Below are positions 17,134 to 28,336 of a stretch of 64,000 nucleotides of DNA, in pieces. Under the pieces are notes generated by a model. The model was not told the DNA's origin. It was given only the letters and a program-made list of their open reading frames with translations, and did not search any database. Position numbers and translations under genes: made by a program. This DNA comes from Planctomycetota bacterium. GTDB lineage: Bacteria > Planctomycetota > OFTM77. The first letter of the stretch is position 1, and every line of letters begins with the position of its first letter. The stretch is taken from assembly GCA_029260795.1 (NCBI GenBank), contig JAJDCO010000054.1:1-64000 (forward strand). The letters run 5' to 3'.

Positions 17134-17194
17134 TCGTCAGTGTGAGACCGAGAACGAGGGCTCTCATTCTCGATGCCCGACACGGACTCGGCCC

Positions 17195-17494
17195 TTAGCC
17201 GATGCGACCGCCCTGCGGCTTGGGAATCTCGAAGCGCTTCTCGGACTGCTGGTCGCTCGAGGCGCGGCTCGAGGAGCCCCCACTCGAGGCCGGGCTGCCA
17301 CCGGTGAGCTCATCGACGTCCTCGATGAACATCTCGAGCGTGGCACAGATGCTCTCGACCGCGACCCGAGAGAGGATCATCTCCTCCTGCCCCTTGGCGA
17401 GGGTCATCTCGTCGTTGAGCAGATTGGTCGTCACCTTGAGCGGCGCGATGCGTCGCTGGATGAACTTGCTGAAGTCGCTGCTGATCTTGTCCAT
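17195..17494 (-). CDS. Small helical protein of unknown function
   Basis: The 99-residue product is predicted helical over residues 1-64 (FSKFIQRRIAPLKVTTNLLNDEM, amphipathic) and then turns into a Ser/Gly-rich tail with PKPQGGRIG at the end. A strong Shine-Dalgarno (AGGAGGGGGA) precedes its ATG. No family was recognised. It is the first gene of the minus-strand run ending at 13969; 61 bases separate it from the FtsQ-like gene. Confidence 0.6.
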   Translation of the reverse strand: MDKISSDFSKFIQRRIAPLKVTTNLLNDEMTLAKGQEEMILSRVAVESICATLEMFIEDVDELTGGSPASSGGSSSRASSDQQSEKRFEIPKPQGGRIG

Positions 17495-17666
17495 TCTGTC
17501 CCCCTCCTGGGCTGAAACGGATCACAGGCGCCAGCGTCCTCGCAGACAGGCGAGCGGTCGCGGCTGCCGCGAGCTTGAGATGTTTCGAGCGGTCGTGAGT
17601 GAATCGATGGAGTGGATCTTCCACCGCCCGCCGGAATCCTATCAGGGGACCTCAGGCCGACCAAAC

Positions 17667-17688
17667 AAAAAAGGCCCCCTTGGCGGGC
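17667..17688 (-). terminator. Minus-strand terminator-like hairpin in the leader region
   Basis: Read on the minus strand, GCCC and GGGC form a short GC stem followed by CTTTTTT. It lies ~170 bases upstream of the small helical protein. If the minus-strand promoter is further upstream it would act as an attenuator; otherwise it blocks read-through. The stem is short, so support is modest. Confidence 0.3.
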
Positions 17689-17773
17689 GATCGCGACGGC
17701 ACGAAACCGCGCCCCATCCTGTCCTGGAATGAAGGTGCTCGACCATCAGAAAGAAGTGCGCTCGGTCCCGGGT

Positions 17774-17793
17774 GCGGCGCTACAATGCGCCGC
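17774..17793 (+). promoter_or_regulatory. Candidate -10 within a hairpin, helicase gene
   Basis: GCGGCGC (17774-17780) and GCGCCGC (17787-17793) form a perfect 7-bp inverted repeat whose loop is exactly TACAAT. TACAAT is a good -10 hexamer about 30 bases before the ATG at 17814. The 15 bases from 17781 are identical to those at 8835 before the cytochrome operon. Confidence 0.35.
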
Positions 17794-17813
17794 CTCGGCA
17801 GAAGGTGGTTCAA

Positions 17814-19754
17814 ATGAAGTTTCGCGGTTTCGAGCTCAATTCTTTCCAGCGACGGGCGGTCGAAGCGATCAATGCCGGTCGGAGTGTGTTGCTATCGGCA
17901 CCCACCGGCGCCGGCAAGACGCTGATCGCCGAGTACGCACTCGAAGAGGCGCTGCGGTCGGGTCGTCGAGTGATCTACACCGCTCCCATCAAGGCGCTCA
18001 CGAACCAGAAGTACCGCGACTTCCGCCGTCTGATCGGGGACGACGTCGGCATCATGACCGGCGACGTCACCATCAATCCGCGCGCGCCGCTTCAGCTCAT
18101 GACCACCGAGATCTTCCGCAACACGATCTTCGAAGACGACAGCCGCGTCTCGGACGTCGCCTACGTCGTCTTCGACGAGGTCCACTACATGGACGACCTC
18201 GAGCGCGGGACCGTCTGGGAGGAGAGCATCATCTTCTCTCCCCCGGAGATTCGCTTCATCTGCCTGTCGGCGACCATCAGCAACATCGATCAGCTCGGCG
18301 ATTGGCTGGAAGAGATCCACGGCAACTTCGAGGTCATCAAGAGCACCAAGCGACCAGTCCCGCTCCGGCATGGCCTCTTCTTCCCCGGCTTCGGACCCTC
18401 CAAGCTCGACTCGATCACCAACCTCGATCAGCTCAAGAAGCGCAAGGGGGCCTACAAGCGACGGGGTCGGCACAACGTCGTCGACTATGTCGTCAAGCAT
18501 CGCCTTCTCCCGTGCTTGTACTTCTGCTTCAGCCGCAAGGAGTGTGAGAAGAAGGCCATGGCCAACTTCCACCGAGAGCTCCTGACCGGGGAAGAGCGCC
18601 AGAGGCTCGACCAGAGCTTCGAGGAGATCTGCGAGCTCTTCAGCATCGAGTCGAACGACGACCTCGAGGAGATTCGCACCTTGGCCCGGGCGGGAGTCGG
18701 ATTCCATCACGCCGGAATCCTGCCCGTCCACAAGGAGCTGATCGAGCGCCTCTATACGACCGGGCTCATCAAGCTCCTCTTCACGACCGAGACCTTCGCG
18801 CTCGGCATCAACATGCCCGTGAAGACTGTCGTCTTCAATCAGCTCAAGAAGTACGACGGCGTGTCCTTCGACTACATCAAGACCCGCGACTACTTGCAGA
18901 TGGCCGGACGCGCCGGACGCCAAGGGCTCGACAAGGAAGGCAAGGTCTTCTCGCTCGTCAACTTCTCCGACGTCAACGTGCCGGCGCTCAAGCAGGTCAT
19001 CTACGGCGACGTCGAGCCCATCCGCTCCCGCTTCAACTTGAGCTACAACACGATCCTCAACCTCTACCAGCGCCTCGGCGGAGAGCGCTTGATCGAGGCC
19101 TACGAGCGCTCGTTTGCGGCTTTTCAAACCAGCGAAGCGGGCAGCAAGAAGAAGCGCGAGCGCATGGGACGCCAGCACCGCGAGAGCATCGAGCGCAAGA
19201 TCCAGTTCCTCGAGAAGGTCCGCTACATCGACCACGAGGGCCTGCTTCCCCGCGGCGAGATCGCGGCTCAGATCACCGGCTACGAGATCCAGCTCACCGA
19301 GCTCATCTTCCAAGGCGTGTTCGAGAACCTGAACGAGCACCAGATCAACGTGGTACTCACGGCCATCCACTACGACGAGCGGCGCGGGGAGTACAATGAG
19401 GAGCTCTCCGGCCAGGTGCTCGGCCCCTGGCGCCGGAAAGTGTCCGACGTCGTCTACGGCATGATCCGCAAGGAGCGGGATCTCGGCATCCAGGACACCT
19501 GCAAGCCGCCCAACTTCAACCTCTCGGCCGCCATCCATCACTGGTCGATGGGCGGCGAGTTCGACGAGCTCGAGCAGTACACGTCGGTCTCCCCCGGCGA
19601 CCGCGTCCGCACCATGCGCATGACGATTCAGCTGGTGCGACAGCTCAAGAAGATCGCCCTGAAGAATACGTCCCTCCCCGACAAGCTCGACCGCGCCCTG
19701 ATCGCCATCAACCGCGACGTCGTCGACGCACGAAGGCAGCTCGAGGCCGGTTGA
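17814..19754 (+). CDS. Ski2/Mtr4-like superfamily 2 RNA helicase
   Basis: The 646-residue ATPase has the full helicase motif set: APTGAGKT (29-36), DEVH (121-124), SAT (152-154) and QMAGRAGRQG (362-371), followed by a helical C-terminal domain like the DSHCT region of Ski2/Mtr4 proteins. It would unwind structured RNA using ATP, probably in RNA decay. The DEVH box and PTGAGKT with TAPIKALTNQKY are closest to Ski2-like enzymes known in eukaryotes and in a few bacterial groups. The ATG at 17814 with GAAGGTGG upstream is chosen over an earlier in-frame ATG at 17772. Confidence 0.9.
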   Translation: MKFRGFELNSFQRRAVEAINAGRSVLLSAPTGAGKTLIAEYALEEALRSGRRVIYTAPIKALTNQKYRDFRRLIGDDVGIMTGDVTINPRAPLQLMTTEIFRNTIFEDDSRVSDVAYVVFDEVHYMDDLERGTVWEESIIFSPPEIRFICLSATISNIDQLGDWLEEIHGNFEVIKSTKRPVPLRHGLFFPGFGPSKLDSITNLDQLKKRKGAYKRRGRHNVVDYVVKHRLLPCLYFCFSRKECEKKAMANFHRELLTGEERQRLDQSFEEICELFSIESNDDLEEIRTLARAGVGFHHAGILPVHKELIERLYTTGLIKLLFTTETFALGINMPVKTVVFNQLKKYDGVSFDYIKTRDYLQMAGRAGRQGLDKEGKVFSLVNFSDVNVPALKQVIYGDVEPIRSRFNLSYNTILNLYQRLGGERLIEAYERSFAAFQTSEAGSKKKRERMGRQHRESIERKIQFLEKVRYIDHEGLLPRGEIAAQITGYEIQLTELIFQGVFENLNEHQINVVLTAIHYDERRGEYNEELSGQVLGPWRRKVSDVVYGMIRKERDLGIQDTCKPPNFNLSAAIHHWSMGGEFDELEQYTSVSPGDRVRTMRMTIQLVRQLKKIALKNTSLPDKLDRALIAINRDVVDARRQLEAG

Positions 19755-20019
19755 TCGGGCGTCGAGCTTGGGCCGTCAGCTCCGCTTCGCCGGATCGCTG
19801 TTAGCGAGAGCGTTCGACTCCGCGGCTCCGCTCCACGGACGCGTCGGTTGGGCGTCCGCTCCCGGGATGGTCTCCTTCGATCCCACGGCCGGGGGTGTCG
19901 TGTCGTAGGTGGCGGTTCGAGAAGAAGCCGGTATTCTGGAATGGCGTCGCCGGTTCCGGCACCGAGCCGTGTCTTCTCGTGATCGAGCCTCGCACCCCGT
20001 TCTCGCTGGCGAACGTCCC

Positions 20020-20547
20020 ATGTCTCCCGAACACCCGTCCCGTCGACCGAGCGATGAACTCATCGAGCCGGTGTATGACGAGCTGCGGCGACTGACCCAA
20101 GCCCTGCTCCGAGGCCGGCCGAGGCCGATCACCCTGCAAGCCACCGCCATCGTTCACGAAGCCTATCTCCGTCTCGCCAACCAAACGAAGGCCCACTACA
20201 ACGACGAGCGTCACTTTCTGGCCGTCGCCGCGCAGATCGTGCGGCGAGTGATCGTCGATTTGGCCCGCGAGCGTCAGGCGCTGAAACGAGGCGGTGGACG
20301 GAGTGCGCTGACCTTGGAATCATCGATGCTGGCGGAAGGTGCACCGGTCGACGTCTTGGACCTGCACGAAGCGCTCGAGCTCCTGAGCGCGTCGGATTCC
20401 CGAGCCGCCCGCGTCGTCGAGCTGCGCTACTTCGGAGGCCTGACCACCGACGAGATCGCCGGAGCCCTCGACGTCGGACACGCGACCGTGGAGCGTGACT
20501 GGCGATTCGCTCGTGCCTGGCTCTTCGATCGGCTCTACGGCCCGTAA
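20020..20547 (+). CDS. ECF-type RNA polymerase sigma factor
   Basis: The 175-residue factor has a compact region 2 (PITLQATAIVHEAYLRL, then RHFLAVAAQIVRRVIVDLAR) and a region 4 helix-turn-helix (RAARVVELRYFGGLTTDEIAGAL, with VGHATVERDWRFAR). This pattern fits the ECF subfamily often found beside Ser/Thr kinases in Planctomycetes. It is followed by a secreted propeller protein and a WD40 Ser/Thr kinase on the same strand, so the kinase is a likely regulator. No anti-sigma gene is present. The ATG at 20020 lacks a clear SD; an earlier start is possible. Confidence 0.85.
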   Translation: MSPEHPSRRPSDELIEPVYDELRRLTQALLRGRPRPITLQATAIVHEAYLRLANQTKAHYNDERHFLAVAAQIVRRVIVDLARERQALKRGGGRSALTLESSMLAEGAPVDVLDLHEALELLSASDSRAARVVELRYFGGLTTDEIAGALDVGHATVERDWRFARAWLFDRLYGP

Positions 20548-20740
20548 CGCGAGCGGCGAGCTGCTGGGCCGCTCTCGAAGCGGACCGCTCGTCGGCGAGG
20601 AGGTCGCGTACTTTCTCCGCCATCAGCTCGCTCGCGATGAGGGAGGCCATCACTCGAATCCGCGGTACCTCCTGTCCGCGGACACTGCCTCGAGGAGGCG
20701 ATCCCCCATCCGTTGATTCCCTGGGCTCAGGAGCCGCACC

Positions 20741-23185
20741 ATGACTCCGCTGATGAAACCGTGCCCGGCCTTGATCGCCGGGCTGGCGGCACTGACCCTC
20801 ATCGGCCCCCTTCTCGGCCAAACCACCGGACCGAACCCGACGCCCCCCTCGAAGAAGACGATTCCCGCGGGCCCGGTCATCGAGCCCGACAGTTGGGAAG
20901 AGGATTCGGACCGCATGCGCCGGTTGTACGCCAGCTGCATGAGTCCGGAGGCCTATCGGCGAGCGACGGTGGCGACGGGAATGTGGGAGGCGATTCGGAG
21001 GCCTTCGGCGGCGGCATCGAGCTGGATCTCGACCGGCCCAACCGGCAACTTCGTCGGGCGAGAGTACAATGGACGCGTGGCGGGCATCGAGATCCAGCCC
21101 GACGGCGGATCCGGCTATCACCTGTACGTCGGCGCATCCTCGGGTGGCCTCTGGAAGTCGACCGGATCGAACCTCGGCAGCTGGGTCCGCCTCGGCGATT
21201 CTCTGCCCAACCCTTCGGTGCGAGCCTTTGCAGTCGATCCCGCAGACTCGTCCCGCATCTTCGTCGGAACCGGGGACTATGATCGCATCAAGGGGAGCGG
21301 CCTGTTCGTGACGACGTCGGGGGGCGCGGTGTGGGACCCGGTCACGCTCTCCGTGAATCCCGAGGCCTTCTATCGTCTCTCCTTCGTGCCAGGAAGCGCG
21401 CACACGCTCCTCGCGGCTTCCGATCAGGGCATCCTCCGCTCGACCACCGGAGGGACCACCTGGGACGTCGTTCAAGTAGGGCACTGCACCGATCTGGTGA
21501 TCGATCCGGCCACCCCTCAACGCATGTACGCCACGGTTCGAGGCCAAGGGCTCTTTCGCTCGATCGACGGGGGCGGCAGCTGGACTCTCTCTACCGATCC
21601 AGATCTGGCTCCCGCGGCGGACTGGGGACGCGCGTCCTTGGCGATCTGCCGGGACACTCCCGCCACGGTGGCCTTGGTCGTCGAAAAGGCGCACGTCACC
21701 CGTGGGGTGTACCGGACCACCGACTCGGGGGGCGATTGGACGAACATCACCGGCTCGCTCGAGGGGTTCGGTGGACAAATGTCCCACGCCCAAGCCATTG
21801 CGATCCACCCGAGCGACCCCGACCAGATCTTCGTCGGATCGGTCGAGATTGCCGTCACCCCCAACGCCGGGAGCAACTGGATCGTCGACTCGGCGCCGGG
21901 TCACGCGGACATCACGCAGCTCTATTTCAGTCCCGAGACGGGGGACGACATTCTGTGGGTCTGTAACGACGGCGGCATCTATCGACGCTTGCTGGTCTTC
22001 CCGTTCATCACCTCGTCGGAGAACGGATCGACGAACGGCCTCGCGATCTCTCAGTTCTGGTATGGCGATGCCGACCGACTCACCCGTGTCGGTGGGTTGC
22101 AAGACAACGGGATCATTCAATCCGCCGATGGCGGCCAGTCCTGGGCCTTCCGACACGGCGGCGACGGTTTCTCCGTCGAGATCGTCGAGCCCGAGCAGTC
22201 TCACATCTGGCTCAGTGACGGGTTGTACGACCCGCCGCCCTCGATTCGAACATTCCGGTACCTCGGGAGCTCGGTCGAGGAGACCACTCACCCCGGCGCC
22301 AGCAATCCCCCCCTCTTCTATCAGCCGCGCAGCGATCTCATGTTCTCGGCCTCAGCCCGGGACCTGGTCTCGCGCTCCCAATCGGGAAGCGTCAGCCCCC
22401 CCTGGACCTTGGAGGTCAGCGGCCTCGCGACCGCCCCCAACGTGATCTGGGAGGTCTTCGGCAGCTTGGTCGATGGTGAGACACTGTTCGTCAACTTCTA
22501 CTCGACCACGGTGCAGAAGGGGATCGGCGACCTCGCCCTCTGCCGACGCAATGGCCCGGGGTGGGACGTGATTCGTCGCGATGGCATCGTCGACGGCGAG
22601 ATCCTCTCGGTATTGCCCTCTCCACTCTGGAAGAACGAATTCTGGATCACGGTCGCGAGCGCCAACCCGAACACCCCGAGGATTCTCCACACCGTCGACG
22701 ATGGAGCGACGTGGACCGAGGTCGACTCCAATCTGCGCTCCCTGAATCGCGTCTGGGGGCTCGAGGTCTCTCCCTTCAATCCGCTCGAGCTCTATGCGGC
22801 TACCGACATCGGCATCTTTCGAACGTTGAACGGTGGGCTGAGCTGGGAGCCCTTCCAAGACGGCTTGCCGGTCGCCATCTGCAAGGACCTGCGATTCGTG
22901 GCCGACGATCAGCACCTGGGTAACCACCAGCTCGTTCTCTTCACATTTGGCCGCGGCACATGGCAACGCGCCCTCCCCGGCCCGGCCATCCTTTACGTGG
23001 ACCTGGGAGCCATTGGCGTCGAAGACGGCACCTTCGAGCATCCCTTCGACACGGTGACCGAAGCCGTGGCCGCGGCTCCCGCGGGCGCCGTCGTGATGAT
23101 CCGCTCCGCGACCTATACCGAGCCCGTCGTCACCTCGAAGAGTGTCACCCTCGTCACCTATGGAGGCACGACGGTGATCCGGTGA
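20741..23185 (+). CDS. Secreted BNR-repeat beta-propeller protein
   Basis: The 814-residue protein has a signal peptide (residues 1-26) and many BNR/sortilin-like blades marked by SxDxGxTW-type motifs (STTGGTTW, SIDGGGSW, TTDSGGDW, SADGGQSW, TVDDGATW, TLNGGLSW). Such propellers resemble exo-sialidases or sortilin Vps10 domains, but no catalytic set is evident. The last ~45 residues, after YVDLG and EDGTFEHPF, resemble the first coil of a right-handed beta-helix and end abruptly at TTVIR. AGGAG lies 7 bases before the ATG. A shortened paralogue lies at 28337. Confidence 0.8.
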   Translation: MTPLMKPCPALIAGLAALTLIGPLLGQTTGPNPTPPSKKTIPAGPVIEPDSWEEDSDRMRRLYASCMSPEAYRRATVATGMWEAIRRPSAAASSWISTGPTGNFVGREYNGRVAGIEIQPDGGSGYHLYVGASSGGLWKSTGSNLGSWVRLGDSLPNPSVRAFAVDPADSSRIFVGTGDYDRIKGSGLFVTTSGGAVWDPVTLSVNPEAFYRLSFVPGSAHTLLAASDQGILRSTTGGTTWDVVQVGHCTDLVIDPATPQRMYATVRGQGLFRSIDGGGSWTLSTDPDLAPAADWGRASLAICRDTPATVALVVEKAHVTRGVYRTTDSGGDWTNITGSLEGFGGQMSHAQAIAIHPSDPDQIFVGSVEIAVTPNAGSNWIVDSAPGHADITQLYFSPETGDDILWVCNDGGIYRRLLVFPFITSSENGSTNGLAISQFWYGDADRLTRVGGLQDNGIIQSADGGQSWAFRHGGDGFSVEIVEPEQSHIWLSDGLYDPPPSIRTFRYLGSSVEETTHPGASNPPLFYQPRSDLMFSASARDLVSRSQSGSVSPPWTLEVSGLATAPNVIWEVFGSLVDGETLFVNFYSTTVQKGIGDLALCRRNGPGWDVIRRDGIVDGEILSVLPSPLWKNEFWITVASANPNTPRILHTVDDGATWTEVDSNLRSLNRVWGLEVSPFNPLELYAATDIGIFRTLNGGLSWEPFQDGLPVAICKDLRFVADDQHLGNHQLVLFTFGRGTWQRALPGPAILYVDLGAIGVEDGTFEHPFDTVTEAVAAAPAGAVVMIRSATYTEPVVTSKSVTLVTYGGTTVIR

Positions 23186-23304
23186 ACCCCGGTGAGGAGC
23201 TCGCTCGCCATCGACCCGACCGCTGCGGGCGGACATCCTCCTCGCGGCTCGAGCCGGGACCTTGTTACACTCCTGTCGTGTGGAGGGAGTGACGAGACGA
23301 TCCC

Positions 23305-26466
<3,162 letters not shown>

Positions 26467-26547
26467 GCTCCTTTTATCTACAACTCAAGTGTGTCACCGA
26501 CTCCGGAGACGCTTCTCAATCGTGAAGCGATCCCCGGGTCGTCTTTC

Positions 26548-26565
26548 GGGCAGCCGGGGCTGCCC
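26548..26565. terminator. Hairpin between convergent genes
   Basis: GGGCAGCC (26548-26555) and GGCTGCCC (26558-26565) form a perfect 8-bp stem with a 2-base gap, just after the minus-strand stop and about 80 bases after the kinase stop. No T-run on either side, so termination is likely only by structure or with Rho. A second inverted repeat CGCTTC/GAAGCG lies just upstream. Confidence 0.4.
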
Positions 26566-28050
26566 TCAATGGATCACGAAGGACTTCGTATTCGTCACGG
26601 CATGTGGAGTGCCGAAGCCGAGCTCGACCCCGGCGTAGTAGACCTTGACCCCCACCGGCGCAGCCTGGGGAACCTGGACCAAGGTGGTCGAGGCGCCATC
26701 GCACTCGGCGAGCGTCACGGAGCGAGGTGGCGCGGGCAGCGACAACCAGAGATTGAAGAGCGCATCCGGGTCGAGCATCAACTTCAGTCCACCGGTCCGC
26801 GGCACCCGAATGCCACCGGACGCACTGCCGTCTCCGAGGCTCAGGCAGACCAGGGCGGTCCAGGCCTGGTAGTGGCCGGGCTCCGCCGTCGCGGTGAAGT
26901 TGACGGGCGGTCCTCCGGCCAGGGCCGGTCCGTTGAAGAACCAGTCGAGCTCGCCCGCACGGCTGAAGGAATGGTCGTCGAGCAGCGGGCTCCAGCCATG
27001 AGCCGATCCGGTGATGGTGACGGCGCCGATACCGCCCTGTGAAGCGAAGTAGTAGGGAACCGGTGGGATCGCACCGGGAATCGGAACGTCGACATACCCG
27101 AAGATCTTGTTCCCACTCGTATCGTAGACCCAAACCGTCGCCACGTCGGGGTAGCCATCGAAAGCGGACATCCAGAGGCCGACGTAGTAGGCCGGGGGGT
27201 CGTACACGATGTGCAATGTCGAGTCGCGGGACATGATCTTTCGCGTCGTGAGCCCGAAGTAGCCGGCGTCGTTCCACTGAAGCTGAGCGCCGGTGTCGCT
27301 CGTGTAGGTCACACCCGGAGTCACCAGTCCGGGACCCTGCCCATTGGCCACGGTCAACGAGTCCAACGTGCTCTGACCGAGACCGATGGCCCCACCGGTG
27401 GGCGGGGCATAGCGCTGGAAGGTCTCCCACGTCTGACAGGTACGATACTGGTGATCATCGAGGATCGGGCTCCACGAGTACGCCGTACCGCTGATCGTGA
27501 TCGACTTCATGTCGGGCTCGTGATGCTCGAACGATACCGGCGTCGGGCCGGACACTGCAATCGAAGGCGACACGTAGAGCGGCACGCCGTTCGAGTCGAA
27601 GATCGACACGGTCGCCACGTCGGGGTACGCGTTGAAGGCGAGCAACGAGAAGCGGGTGGAGTTCATCGGACGGTCGTAGGTGATCGTGAGTGTCGGCCCG
27701 TCCGACTCGATGGTCCGAGTCGGGAGACCGAAATACGTCGCATCGTTCCAGACGAGCTGGGTACCCGCATTGGACGAGTAGGTCGCCGCTCCTTTCACCA
27801 AACCCGGGCCTTGACCACTGGTCACGGACGTGACGTCGAGGGTCGCTCCGACTCCCACCGCGCCTCCGAGCGGTGGGGCGAACGTCTCGAAATCCTCGCT
27901 GACCCAGCCTCCGCCGGTTGCGGCCGAGGACTGGGTCGACGGAGCGGCCGGCCGGCTTACCGACGGCGAGGCCGCGTACGGGGGAACATCTTGCGCGTGG
28001 GACGACGCCACCAGTGCGATAGAAGCGACGGAAAAGACCGAGATCCTCAT
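26566..28050 (-). CDS. Secreted protein with two tandem homologous domains
   Basis: The 494-residue protein starts with a signal peptide (MRISVFSVASIALVASSHAQ). Residues about 50-195 and 205-355 are clear copies of each other (shared TFxxxAPPxGGAxGxG, SGQGPGLV/NGQGPGLV, GTQLVWNDATYFGL/GAQLQWNDAGYFGL, and YPDVATVxxxDxxG). The C-terminal ~120 residues resemble the module that ends many planctomycete secreted proteins, also seen at the end of the 59679 gene. GGAGGG precedes the ATG; longer upstream extensions are not supported. Function unknown; duplicated carbohydrate-binding-type sandwiches are possible. Confidence 0.65.
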   Translation of the reverse strand: MRISVFSVASIALVASSHAQDVPPYAASPSVSRPAAPSTQSSAATGGGWVSEDFETFAPPLGGAVGVGATLDVTSVTSGQGPGLVKGAATYSSNAGTQLVWNDATYFGLPTRTIESDGPTLTITYDRPMNSTRFSLLAFNAYPDVATVSIFDSNGVPLYVSPSIAVSGPTPVSFEHHEPDMKSITISGTAYSWSPILDDHQYRTCQTWETFQRYAPPTGGAIGLGQSTLDSLTVANGQGPGLVTPGVTYTSDTGAQLQWNDAGYFGLTTRKIMSRDSTLHIVYDPPAYYVGLWMSAFDGYPDVATVWVYDTSGNKIFGYVDVPIPGAIPPVPYYFASQGGIGAVTITGSAHGWSPLLDDHSFSRAGELDWFFNGPALAGGPPVNFTATAEPGHYQAWTALVCLSLGDGSASGGIRVPRTGGLKLMLDPDALFNLWLSLPAPPRSVTLAECDGASTTLVQVPQAAPVGVKVYYAGVELGFGTPHAVTNTKSFVIH

Positions 28051-28336
28051 GTTGATGGCCCTCCGGGCTCGGGGTGAGGTTTCGCCTGGCTGCCGCGGCA
28101 CCCAACCATACAGCAGAGCCAAAGGGCAGCCAACTTGGCGAACGCGGATTCCACGCCCGAGTGGCCTCAGAGAATCGCAAAGACTCCGTCCGGACGTTGA
28201 TTCCTTCTTTCGATCTTGAGGGGAAGACTCGCTCGATTCCGCGTTCTCGACTGGCGAGATCCGCAGGGGTCGTTCGGCCGGACCGAACAATCCTCGGGGT
28301 CTCACTCGCAGAGCCCTCTCGATCGACGGAGGCCCC

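Larger units (their letters stand above)
17495..17813. other. Divergent region between the small helical protein and the helicase
   Basis: No credible gene. It includes a minus-strand terminator-like hairpin at 17667-17688 and a plus-strand TACAAT inside a hairpin at 17774-17793. Confidence 0.5.

Noticed and set aside
17892..19541. 549-codon minus-strand frame opposite the helicase.
   Set aside because: Antisense to a gene with all helicase motifs; its Leu/Asp/Val-rich text is typical of the reverse reading of GC-rich genes.
20129..22291. 720-codon minus-strand frame across the sigma factor and BNR gene.
   Set aside because: Arg/Gly-rich composition and no recognisable domain; the plus strand encodes a clear ECF sigma factor and propeller.
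27211..28077. Plus-strand open frame opposite the duplicated secreted protein.
   Set aside because: Arg/His-rich shadow; the two-domain duplication is visible only on the minus strand.
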